45,000 nt of DNA, from NCBI GenBank assembly GCA_032718475.1, contig JAUCBJ010000111.1:1-45000 (forward strand), in the 5' to 3' direction. Positions 1 through 11,510 of the stretch are shown here, in pieces. Made by a program: the position numbers and the translations under genes. This stretch comes from Nemertoderma westbladi (taxonomy: Eukaryota; Xenacoelomorpha; Nemertodermatida; Nemertodermatidae). The notes beneath the pieces were generated by a model. That model was not told where the DNA came from. It was given only the letters and a program-made list of their open reading frames with translations, and did not search any database. Numbering within the stretch: the first letter of the stretch is position 1; each line of letters opens with the position of its first letter.

Positions 1-3000
1 TCAGTCAATATGTAAGCCAATCTCAGTCAATATGTAATCCAATCCCAGTCAATATGTAATCCAATCCCAGTCAATATGTAATCCAATCCCAGTCAATATG
101 TAATCCAATCTCAGTCAATATGTAATCCAATCCCAGTCAATATGTAATCCAATCCCAGTCAATATGTAATCCAATCCCAGTCAATATGTAATCCAATCTC
201 AGTCAATATGTAATCCAATCCCAGTCAATATGTATTCCAATCTCAATCAATATGTAATCCAATCTCAGTCAATATGTAATCCAATCCCAGTCAATATGTA
301 ATCCAATCCCAGTCAATATGTAATCCAATCCCAGTCAATATGTAATCCAATCTCAGTCAATATGTAATCCAATCCCAGTCAATATGTATTCCAATCTCAG
401 TCAATATGTAATCCAATCTCAGTCAATATGTAATCCAATCCCAGTCAATATGTAATCCAATCTCAGTCACTCAGTCAATATGTAATCCAATCTCAGTCAA
501 TATGTAAGCCAATCTCAGTCAATATGTAATCCAATCCCAGTCAATATGTATTCCAATCTCAGTCAATATGTAATCCAATCCCAGTCAATATGTAATCCAA
601 TCCCAGTCAATATGTAATCCAATCTCAGTCAATATGTAATCCAATCCCAGTCAATATGTATTCCAATCTCAATCAATATGTAATCCAATCCCAGTCAATA
701 TGTAATCCAATCCCAGTCAATATGTAATCCAATCTCAGTCAATATGTAATCCAATCTCAGTCAATATGTAATCCAATCCCAGTCAATATGTAATCCAATC
801 CCAGTCAATATGTAATCCAATCTCAGTCAATATGTAATCCAATCTCAGTCAATATGTAATCCAATCCCAGTCAATATGTATTCCAATCTCAATCAATATG
901 TAATCCAATCCCAGTCAATATGTAATCCAATCCCAGTCAATATGTAATCCAATCTCAGTCAATATGTAATCCAATCCCAGTCAATATGTAATCCAATCCC
1001 AGTCAATATGTAATCCAATCCCAGTCAATATGTAATCCAATCTCAGTCAATATGTAATCCAATCCCAGTCAATATGTATTCCAATCTCAATCAATATGTA
1101 ATCCAATCCCAGTCAATATGTAATCCAATCCCAGTCAATATGTAATCCAATCTCAGTCAATATGTAATCCAATCTCAGTCAATATGTAATCCAATCCCAG
1201 TCAATATGTAATCCAATCCCAGTCAATATGTAATCCAATCTCAGTCAATATGTAATCCAATCCCAGTCAATATGTATTCCAATCTCAGTCAATATGTAAT
1301 CCAATCCCAGTCAATATGTAATCCAATCCCAGTCAATATGTAATCCAATCTCAGTCAATATGTAATCCAATCCCAGTCAATATGTAATCCAATCTCAGTC
1401 AATATGTAATCCAATCCCAGTCAATATGTAATCCAATCCCAGTCAATATGTAATCCAATCTCAGTCAATATGTAATCCAATCTCAGTCAATATGTAATCC
1501 AATCCCAGTCAATATGTAATCCAATCTCAGTCAATATGTAATCCAATCCCAGTCAATATGTAAACCAATCCAGTCATTGTAACCAATCTCAGTCAATATG
1601 TAATCCAATCTCAGTCAATATGTAAGCCAATCTCAGTCAATATGTAATCCAATCCCAGTCAATATGTAATCCAATCTCAGTCAATATGTAATCCAATCCC
1701 AGTCAATATGTAATCCAATCCCAGTCAATATGTAATCCAATCTCAGTCAATATGTAATCCAATCCCAGTCAATATGTATTCCAATCTCAATCAATATGTA
1801 ATCCAATCTCAGTCAATATGTAATCCAATCCCAGTCAATATGTAATCCAATCCCAGTCAATATGTAATCCAATCCCAGTCAATATGTAATCCAATCTCAG
1901 TCAATATGTAATCCAATCTCAGTCAATATGTAATCCAATCTCAGTCAATATGTAATCCAATCCCAGTCAATATGTAATCCAATCTCAGTCAATATGTAAT
2001 CCAATCTCAGTCAATATGTAAACCAATCTCAGTCAATATGTAATCCAATCCCAGTCAATAAGATGTATTCCAATCTCAATCAATATGTAATCCAATCCCA
2101 GTCAATATGTAATCCAATCCCAGTCAATATGTAATCCAATCTCAGTCAATATGTAATCCAATCCCAGTCAATATGTAATCCAATCCCAGTCAATATGTAA
2201 TCCAATCCCAGTCAATATGTAATCCAATCTCAGTCAATATGTAATCCAATCTCAGTCAATATGTAATCCAATCTCAGTCAATATGTAATCCAATCTCAGT
2301 CAATATGTAATCCAATCTCAGTCAATATGTAATCCAATCTCAGTCAATGTGTAAACCAATCTCAGTCAATGTGTAAACCAATCTCAGTCAATATGTAATC
2401 CAATCCCAGTCAATATGTAATCCAATCTCAGTCAATATGTAATCCAATCTCAGTCAATATGTAATCCAATCTCAGTCAATATGTAATCCAATCTCAGTCA
2501 ATATGTAATCCAATCTCAGTCAATATGTAAACCAATCTCAGTCAATGTGTAAACCAATCCCAGTCAATGTGTAATCCAATCCCAGTCAATATGTAATCCA
2601 ATCCCAGTCAATATGTAATCCAATCCCAGTCAATATGTAATCCAATCCCAGTCAATATGTAATCCAATCCCAGTCAATGTGTAATCCAATCCCAGTCAAT
2701 ATGTAATCCAATCCCAGTCAATATGTAATCCAATCTCAGTCAATATGTAATCCAATCCCAGTCAATATGTAATCCAATCCCAGTCAATGTGTAATCCAAT
2801 CCCAGTCAATATGTAATCCAATCCCAGTCAATATGTAATCCAATCCCAGTCAATATGTAATCCAATCCCAGTCAATATGTAATCCAATCCCAGTCAATAT
2901 GTAATCCAATCCCAGTCAATATGTAATCCAATCCCAGTCAATATGTAATCCAATCCCAGTCAATGATGTAATCCAATCTCAGTCAATATGTAATCCAATC

Positions 3001-4415
3001 TCAGTCAATATGTAATCCAATCCCAGTCAATATGTAATCCAATCCCAGTCAATATGTAATCCAATCTCAGTCAATATGTAATCCAATCCCAGTCAATATG
3101 TAATCCAATCCCAGTCAATATGTAATCCAATCTCAGTCAATATGTAATCCAATCCCAGTCAATATGTAATCCAATCCCAGTCAATATGTAATCCAATCCC
3201 AGTCAATATGTAATCCAATCTCAGTCAATATGTAATCCAATCCCAGTCAATATGTATTCCAATCCCAGTCAATATGTAATCCAATCTCAGTCAATATGTA
3301 ATCCAATCCCAGTCAATATGTAATCCAATCTCAGTCAATATGTATCCAATCTTAGTCAATATGTAATCCAATCCCAGTCAATATGTAATCCAATCTCAGT
3401 CAATATGTAAACCAATCTCAGTCAATATGTAATCCAATCCCAGTCAATATGTAATCCAATCTCAGTCAATATGTAATCCAATCCCAGTCAATATGTAATC
3501 CAATCCCAGTCAATATGTAATCCAATCTCAGTCAATTTGTAATCCAATCTCAGTCAATATGTAATCCAATCTCAGTCAATATGTAATCCAATCTCAGTCA
3601 ATATGTAATCCAATCCCAGTCAATATGTAATCCAATCCCAGTCAATATGTAAACCAATCTCAGTCAATATGTAATCCAATCCCAGTCAATAAGATGTATT
3701 CCAATCTCAATCAATATGTAATCCAATCCCAGTCAATATGTAACCCAATCCCAGTCAATATGTAATCCAATCTCAGTCAATATGTAATCCAATCCCAGTC
3801 AATATGTAATCCAATCCCAGTCAATATGTAATCCAATCCCAGTCAATATGTAAACCAATCTCAGTCAATATGTAATCCAATCCCAGTCAATAAGATGTAT
3901 TCCAATCTCAATCAATATGTAATCCAATCCCAGTCAATATGTAACCCAATCTCAGTCAATATGTAATCCAATCCCAGTCAATATGTAATCCAATCCCAGT
4001 CAATATGTGATCCAATCCCAGTCAATATGTAATCCAATCTCAGTCAATATGTAATCAAATCCCAGTTAATCTCAGTCAATATGTAATCCAATCCCAGTCA
4101 ATATGTAATCCAATCCCAGTCAATATGTAAACCAATCTCAGTCAATATGTAATCCAATCCCAGTCAATAAGATGTATTCCAATCTCAATCAATATGTAAT
4201 CCAATCCCAGTCAATATGTAATCCAATCTCAGTCAATATGTAATCCAATCCCAGTCAATATGTAATCCAATCTCAATCAATATGTAATCCAATCCCAGTC
4301 AATATGTGATCCAATCCCAGTCAATATGTAATCCAATCTCAGTCAATATGTAATCAAATCCCAGTTAATCTCAGTCAATATGTAATCCAATCCCAGTCAT
4401 TCTCAGTCAATATGT
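1..4415 (+). repeat. 22-bp minisatellite, left palindrome arm
   Basis: About 200 tandem copies of a 22-bp unit starting CAGTCAATATGTAATCC, the last base alternating C/T. Rare variants (AAGCC, ATTCC, AATAAGATG, GTGTAA) mark individual copies. The array is already running at base 1, so its true start lies outside the window. It ends just before an exon-like block at 4444. It is the reverse complement, copy by copy, of the array at 6242-10867. There are no spacers between units. Confidence 0.97.
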
Positions 4416-4443
4416 AAATTATTTATCATATTATTATTTATAG

Positions 4444-4576
4444 ACGAAGGAAAGAACTCGCCACGATGTAATGCTACAATCAGTCGGTGATATTGTTGGG
4501 TTCCGCGGCCGAGGCGGTAAACAGAGGTCGGAGTTAACGCTAGAAGGTCCATCTGAGTTTCATCGACAAGGAAAGG
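4444..4576 (+). pseudogene. UTP14: UTP14 exon, mirror copy in left arm
   Basis: Exact inverted copy of the minus-strand exon at 6080-6212. It is preceded by an acceptor (TTATTTATAG) and followed by GTCAGT. It encodes 44 codons plus one base, including TKERTRHDVMLQSVGDIVG and SELTLEGPSEFH, which resemble the conserved N-terminal stretch of UTP14 (charged-H-x-LL-then-SEF). In this arm the exon lies on the plus strand. Any matching upstream exon would be left of the window, and no downstream exon beyond 5125 is visible. I treat it as a duplicated fragment, or as an artefact if the palindrome is a mis-assembly. Confidence 0.6.
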
Positions 4577-4946
4577 GTCAGTTAAACTGGGATCGATTTT
4601 AAGTGAATGGCCGGGCCGGGAGTCTTATTAAGTTTAATTTTTAAATCTCAACCATCATTTGCCGACCTACCCTACGACGACACATTTATAAAACCATCAA
4701 GTTAAATTTTGGTTCAATTTAAGTAATATATACAATAATAAATATTCGAATTATCAGTTTCTAGTGATGATCATTTTTGTGGATTAAAAAAGATGAACTT
4801 CAAGCTGTAAATGTGGTTGAAATTTAATTTATTTTAAATTAGGGAACAGTTCGCTATGTATATTATAGATTTCTAATACATACACACAGTTTAACTCAGC
4901 CAGGTTAAGAAATGTTTCGAATAATAACTTCCTTCCATCTCTACAG

Positions 4947-5125
4947 GTCATCTTAAGATCCACCAACTACTTCACCCACTAAAACGCGATTCTCAGGATG
5001 TAACAGAATTGAAAAAGAAGTTGCAGACTGTTGCTAAGCAACAGAGAGTTGTTGAGGTCCCGCTGGAAAAATCCTCGCAAGATCTAATAGAAAGGACAGC
5101 CGCTTACGACAAAGCCGGTAGAGAG
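4947..5125 (+). pseudogene. UTP14: UTP14 exon, mirror copy in left arm
   Basis: Inverted copy of the exon at 5531-5709. The acceptor is CTCTACAG; the donor is probably GTCAGT after codon GAG, although reading on a few codons would also give the family's VSK(W). It starts in phase 1, matching the phase-1 end of the exon at 4444-4576. The product includes HQLLHPLKRDSQDVTELKKK and VEVPLEKSSQDLIERTAAYD, matching the UTP14 pattern LL-P-K...KKQL...VE-PL-K...R..AY/F.K. The remaining roughly three quarters of UTP14 does not follow. Confidence 0.6.
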
Positions 5126-5260
5126 GTCAGTAAATGTCACAATTTAATTAATAATAATAATGCAAATATTTCTAAAGCGCCTTGCCTAATAATAATAAAT
5201 TATTAATAAAGTTCAAACAATCAAAGGCGCGTGGTTGGAATTGAGTTACGGTGGAACGGC

Positions 5261-5395
5261 TGGAGAAGTGTGGTGGTGTTTAGCGAGGGTTATAGCGGAG
5301 TACCTAGCGAACACCCAATCATCACTAGGTGGTGGTTTTTGTTTGTTAGATGGGGTTGCTTAGCATGTAGTACGTTACGATTTACCACACCTCAC
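5261..5395. other. Asymmetric centre of the palindrome
   Basis: This 135-bp stretch is the only part between the arms that is not a clean inverted repeat. Its edges are still weakly complementary (GTGTGGT near 5269, ACCACAC near 5384), as if an originally longer stem had decayed. I see no coding potential and no UTP14-like sequence in it. Confidence 0.8.
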
Positions 5396-5530
5396 GCCGT
5401 TCCACCGTAACTCAATTCCAACCACGCGCCTTTGATTGTTTGAACTTTATTAATAATTTATTATTATTAGGCAAGGCGCTTTAGAAATATTTGCATTATT
5501 ATTATTAATTAAATTGTGACATTTACTGAC

Positions 5531-5709
5531 CTCTCTACCGGCTTTGTCGTAAGCGGCTGTCCTTTCTATTAGATCTTGCGAGGATTTTTCCAGCGGGACC
5601 TCAACAACTCTCTGTTGCTTAGCAACAGTCTGCAACTTCTTTTTCAATTCTGTTACATCCTGAGAATCGCGTTTTAGTGGGTGAAGTAGTTGGTGGATCT
5701 TAAGATGAC
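5531..5709 (-). CDS. UTP14: UTP14 (U3 snoRNP/SSU processome subunit), exon
   Basis: Third recognisable exon of a minus-strand UTP14 gene. UTP14 acts in the nucleolus in early 18S rRNA maturation, where it activates the helicase DHR1 (family knowledge). The exon begins in phase 1 after acceptor CTCTACAG, joining the preceding exon without a frame break, and encodes about 60 residues. Visible family features are a Leu-Leu-x-Pro-x-Lys segment, a basic KKKLQTVAKQQR helix and VEVPLEKSSQDLIERTAAYD, which in homologues leads into LSKW. The likely donor is GTCAGT below 5531. Instead of further exons, the sequence enters the palindrome centre, so the C-terminal portion, including the conserved central and C-terminal blocks, is missing here. 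Confidence 0.65.
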
Positions 5710-6079
5710 CTGTAGAGATGGAAGGAAGTTATTATTCGAAACATTTCTTAACCTGGCTGAGTTAAACTGTGTGTATGTATTAGAAATCTATAATATACAT
5801 AGCGAACTGTTCCCTAATTTAAAATAAATTAAATTTCAACCACATTTACAGCTTGAAGTTCATCTTTTTTAATCCACAAAAATGATCATCACTAGAAACT
5901 GATAATTCGAATATTTATTATTGTATATATTACTTAAATTGAACCAAAATTTAACTTGATGGTTTTATAAATGTGTCGTCGTAGGGTAGGTCGGCAAATG
6001 ATGGTTGAGATTTAAAAATTAAACTTAATAAGACTCCCGGCCCGGCCATTCACTTAAAATCGATCCCAGTTTAACTGAC

Positions 6080-6212
6080 CCTTTCCTTGTCGATGAAACT
6101 CAGATGGACCTTCTAGCGTTAACTCCGACCTCTGTTTACCGCCTCGGCCGCGGAACCCAACAATATCACCGACTGATTGTAGCATTACATCGTGGCGAGT
6201 TCTTTCCTTCGT
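6080..6212 (-). CDS. UTP14: UTP14, internal exon
   Basis: A 133-bp exon (phase 0 in, phase 1 out) bounded by acceptor TTATTTATAG and donor GTCAGT. It encodes TKERTRHDVMLQSVGDIVG, a basic linker and SELTLEGPSEFH, resembling the stretch of animal UTP14 that runs from the charged KHQKLL-type motif to SEF. It is separated from the upstream exon (11058-11178) by a 4.8-kb intron made almost wholly of the 22-bp minisatellite, and from the next exon (5531-5709) by 370 bp. The phase agreement at both junctions is the main support for one gene. An identical mirror copy lies at 4444-4576. Confidence 0.65.
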
Positions 6213-6241
6213 CTATAAATAATAATATGATAAATAATTTA

Positions 6242-9200
6242 CATATTGACTGAGAATGACTGGGATTGGATTACATATTGACTGAGATTAACTGGGATTT
6301 GATTACATATTGACTGAGATTGGATTACATATTGACTGGGATTGGATCACATATTGACTGGGATTGGATTACATATTGATTGAGATTGGATTACATATTG
6401 ACTGGGATTGGATTACATATTGACTGAGATTGGATTACATATTGACTGGGATTGGATTACATATTGATTGAGATTGGAATACATCTTATTGACTGGGATT
6501 GGATTACATATTGACTGAGATTGGTTTACATATTGACTGGGATTGGATTACATATTGACTGGGATTGGATTACATATTGACTGAGATTAACTGGGATTTG
6601 ATTACATATTGACTGAGATTGGATTACATATTGACTGGGATTGGATCACATATTGACTGGGATTGGATTACATATTGACTGGGATTGGATTACATATTGA
6701 CTGAGATTGGGTTACATATTGACTGGGATTGGATTACATATTGATTGAGATTGGAATACATCTTATTGACTGGGATTGGATTACATATTGACTGAGATTG
6801 GTTTACATATTGACTGGGATTGGATTACATATTGACTGGGATTGGATTACATATTGACTGGGATTGGATTACATATTGACTGAGATTGGATTACATATTG
6901 ACTGGGATTGGGTTACATATTGACTGGGATTGGATTACATATTGATTGAGATTGGAATACATCTTATTGACTGGGATTGGATTACATATTGACTGAGATT
7001 GGTTTACATATTGACTGGGATTGGATTACATATTGACTGGGATTGGATTACATATTGACTGAGATTGGATTACATATTGACTGAGATTGGATTACATATT
7101 GACTGAGATTGGATTACAAATTGACTGAGATTGGATTACATATTGACTGGGATTGGATTACATATTGACTGGGATTGGATTACATATTGACTGAGATTGG
7201 ATTACATATTGACTGGGATTGGATTACATATTGACTGAGATTGGTTTACATATTGACTGAGATTGGATTACATATTGACTGGGATTGGATTACATATTGA
7301 CTAAGATTGGATACATATTGACTGAGATTGGATTACATATTGACTGGGATTGGATTACATATTGACTGAGATTGGATTACATATTGACTGGGATTGGAAT
7401 ACATATTGACTGGGATTGGATTACATATTGACTGAGATTGGATTACATATTGACTGGGATTGGATTACATATTGACTGGGATTGGATTACATATTGACTG
7501 GGATTGGATTACATATTGACTGAGATTGGATTACATATTGACTGGGATTGGATTACATATTGACTGGGATTGGATTACATATTGACTGAGATTGGATTAC
7601 ATATTGACTGGGATTGGATTACATATTGACTGGGATTGGATTACATATTGACTGAGATTGGATTACATAATGACTGAGATTGGATTACATCTTATTGACT
7701 GGGATTGGATTACATATTGACTGGGATTGGATTACATATTGACTGGGATTGGATTACATATTGACTGGGATTGGATTACATATTGACTGGGATTGGATTA
7801 CATATTGACTGGGATTGGATTACATATTGACTGGGATTGGATTACATATTGACTGGGATTGGATTACACATTGACTGGGATTGGATTACATATTGACTGG
7901 GATTGGATTACATATTGACTGGGATTGGATTACATATTGACTGGGATTGGATTACACATTGACTGGGATTGGTTTACACATTGACTGGGATTGGATTACA
8001 TATTGACTGGGATTGGATTACATATTGACTGGGATTGGATTACATATTGACTGGGATTGGATTACATATTGACTGGGATTGGATTACACATTGACTGGGA
8101 TTGGTTTACACATTGACTGAGATTGGTTTACATATTGACTGATATTGGATTACATATTGACTGAGATTGGATTACATATTGACTGAGATTGGATTACATA
8201 TTGACTGAGATTGGATTACATATTGACTGAGATTGGATTACATATTGACTGGGATTGGTTTACATATTGACTGAGATTGGTTTACACATTGACTGAGATT
8301 GGTTTACACATTGACTGAGATTGGTTTACATATTGACTGAGATTGGATTACATATTGACTGAGATTGGATTACATATTGACTGAGATTGGATTACATATT
8401 GACTGAGATTGGATTACATATTGACTGAGATTGGATTACATATTGACTGGGATTGGATTACATATTGACTGGGATTGGATTACATATTGACTGGGATTGG
8501 ATTACATATTGACTGAGATTGGATTACATATTGACTGGGATTGGATTACATATTGACTGGGATTGGATTACATATTGATTGAGATTGGAATACATCTTAT
8601 TGACTGGGATTGGATTACATATTGACTGAGATTGGTTTACATATTGACTGAGATTGGATTACATATTGACTAAGATTGGATTACATATTGACTGGGATTG
8701 GATTACATATTGACTGAGATTGGTTTACATATTGACTGAGATTGGATTACATATTGACTGAGATTGGATTACATATTGACTGGGATTGGATTACATATTG
8801 ACTGGGATTGGATTACATATTGACTGGGATTGGATTACATATTGACTGAGATTGGATTACATATTGATTGAGATTGGAATACATATTGACTGGGATTGGA
8901 TTACATATTGACTGAGATTGGATTACATATTGACTGGGATTGGATTACATATTGACTGGGATTGGATTACATATTGATTGAGATTGGAATACATATTGAC
9001 TGGGATTGGATTACATATTGACTGAGATTGGCTTACATATTGACTGAGATTGGATTACATATTGACTGAGTGACTGAGATTGGTTTACATATTGACTGGG
9101 ATTGGATTACATATTGACTGAGATTGGATTACATATTGACTGGGATTGGATTACATATTGACTGAGATTGGATTACATATTGACTGAGATTGGATTACAT

Positions 9201-10867
9201 ATTGACTGGGATTGGATTACATATTGACTGGGATTGGATTACATATTGATTGAGATTGGAATACATATTGACTGGGATTGGATTACATATTGACTGAGAT
9301 TGGATTACATATTGACTGGGATTGGATTACATATTGACTGGGATTGGATTACATATTGATTGAGATTGGAATACATATTGACTGGGATTGGATTACATAT
9401 TGACTGAGATTGGATTACATATTGACTGGGATTGGATTACATATTGACTGGGATTGGATTACATATTGATTGAGATTGGATTACATATTGACTGAGATTG
9501 GATTACATATTGACTGGGATTGGATTACATATTGACTGGGATTGGATTACATATTGATTGAGATTGGAATACATATTGACTGGGATTGGATTACATATTG
9601 ACTGAGATTGGATTACATATTGACTGGGATTGGATTACATATTGACTGGGATTGGATTACATATTGACTGGGATTGGATTACATATTGACTGAGATTGGA
9701 TTACATATTGACTGGGATTGGATTACATATTGACTGGGATTGGATTACATATTGATTGAGATTGGAATACATATTGACTGGGATTGGATTACATATTGAC
9801 TGAGATTGGATTACATATTGACTGAGATTGGATTACATATTGACTGGGATTGGATTACATATTGACTGGGATTGGATTACATATTGACTGAGATTGGATT
9901 ACATATTGACTGAGATTGGATTACATATTGACTGGGATTGGATTACATATTGACTGGGATTGGATTACATATTGATTGAGATTGGAATACATATTGACTG
10001 GGATTGGATTACATATTGACTGAGATTGGATTACATATTGACTGGGATTGGATTACATATTGACTGGGATTGGATTACATATTGATTGAGATTGGAATAC
10101 ATATTGACTGGGATTGGATTACATATTGACTGAGATTGGCTTACATATTGACTGAGATTGGATTACATATTGACTGAGTGACTGAGATTGGATTACATAT
10201 TGACTGGGATTGGATTACATATTGACTGAGATTGGATTACATATTGATTGAGATTGGAATACATATTGACTGGGATTGGATTACATATTGACTGAGATTG
10301 GATTACATATTGACTGGGATTGGATTACATATTGACTGGGATTGGATTACATATTGACTGGGATTGGATTACATATTGACTGAGATTGGATTACATATTG
10401 ATTGAGATTGGAATACATATTGACTGGGATTGGATTACATATTGACTGAGATTGGATTACATATTGACTGGGATTGGATTACATATTGACTGGGATTGGA
10501 ATACATATTGACTGGGATTGGATTACATATTGACTGAGATTGGATTACATATTGACTGGGATTGGATTACATATTGACTGGGATTGGATTACATATTGAC
10601 TGGGATTGGATTACATATTGACTGAGATTGGCTTACATATTGACTGAGATTGGATTACATATTGACTGAGTGACTGAGATTGGTTTACATATTGACTGGG
10701 ATTGGATTACATATTGACTGAGATTGGATTACATATTGACTGAGATTGGTTTACATATTGACTGGGATTGGATTACATATTGACTGGGATTGGATTACAT
10801 ATTGACTGAGATTGGATTACATATTGACTGAGATTGGATTACATATTGACTGAGATTGGATTACATA
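6242..10867 (-). repeat. 22-bp minisatellite, right palindrome arm (intronic)
   Basis: About 210 copies of the same 22-bp unit in reverse orientation, ending in unique DNA at 10868. It sits between two phase-compatible UTP14 exons, so it appears to be intron sequence. Variant order mirrors the left array. The clearest differences are near 9065 versus 1566 (about 10 bp) and near 7690 versus 2964 (2 bp). Confidence 0.95.
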
Positions 10868-11510
10868 ACAGTTTAAGCTATTGGTAGGGCTTGGGCCTAG
10901 CAAACTAAACCAAAATCATAGCCAGAGGCTGAATGTTACCCCTGGCAGACCATAATTAGACTCCTTAACAAAGTTGCTAGACAATCCATCTGTAGACGGT
11001 CTAGTCCGCGCATCACGGGAATAGATGGAGACGATAATGACAGATTTATACACTTACAGAAGTGTCATTATTTTCTGGAGACGCCAGGCCCTCGGCGTTT
11101 GCGCTGTCGGAATCGCTGTCGTTATTGGACTCATTATCACCTTCAATGGTGTCGTCAATCTCACCGGAAGCCAATAAGCTACAACGAAAATGGAATTCAT
11201 AAGTAGACTTACAATAACGGAACGGTAGCGGAACGGAATCTAATTGAGATAGCCAAGCCATGACAATCACAGAATTTAGGAAATCAAATTAAAATTTATA
11301 AATTAAACAATACCGGTATTAATCAAGGACTTCTATGTTCTAGAATATTATAGTATTTATTCGTAAATTAAAAATAATAATGAATAAATAAATACTATAT
11401 TCTAGAAGTCCTTGTATGAATTAATTAATCGGTTTAGTCATTAGTATGGGCTTTTAGGAAAGTAATAAATAAAGAAATATGGGAGAAATCGACGCAATTA
11501 AAATCGGCAA
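10868..11510. other. Non-coding DNA around the UTP14 N-terminal exon, with a hairpin
   Basis: Apart from the exon at 11058-11178, the only structure seen is an inverted repeat at 11324-11414. Arms share CAAGGACTTCTA, TTCTAGAATAT and TAGTATTTATT in mirror order around an AT-rich loop, consistent with a small MITE-like hairpin. The rest is unremarkable AT-rich sequence. Confidence 0.7.
11058..11178 (-). CDS. UTP14: UTP14, acidic N-terminal exon (probable)
   Basis: A 121-bp exon between acceptor TTTTCGTTGTAG and a strong donor GTAAGT. It opens with one base completing a split codon, then 40 codons: LLASGEIDDTIEGDNES, then a run of Asn/Asp/Ser (NNDSDSDSANAEG), ending at a phase-0 junction that fits the exon at 6212. 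UTP14 proteins have an acidic Ser/Asp/Glu segment just before the KHQKLL-like motif, which is what is seen. Low-complexity composition makes homology weak on its own; position and phase carry the argument. The start-codon exon was not found. An ATG-led stretch at 11216-11262 ends in GTAAGT, but would leave only a 34-nt intron and the phase does not match. Confidence 0.5.

Larger units (their letters stand above)
1..10647. repeat. Giant near-perfect inverted repeat (palindrome)
   Basis: Positions x and 10656-x are complementary from 5260/5396 outward through the unique DNA. The relation persists through the minisatellites with a net slip of only 8 bp by position 470/10184. Private repeat variants (AAGATG at 4163, 3890 and 2060; CACTCAG at 470) recur in mirror order. 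Arms are at least 5.2 kb and the left arm runs off the window. The inner 135 bp (5261-5395) is asymmetric. Either a recent inverted duplication or a fold-back assembly error could produce this. Confidence 0.95.

Noticed and set aside
5030-5046. X-box-like palindrome CTGTTGCTAAGCAACAG
   Set aside because: Lies within the UTP14-like coding exon and encodes conserved-looking residues; a regulatory role is not supported.
1-10867. CRISPR-like array
   Set aside because: The units are directly abutting with no spacers, and the genome is clearly animal.
11179-11262. First UTP14 exon ending at GTAAGT with a 34-nt intron
   Set aside because: The intron would be implausibly short and the phase (1 out, 2 in) does not match.
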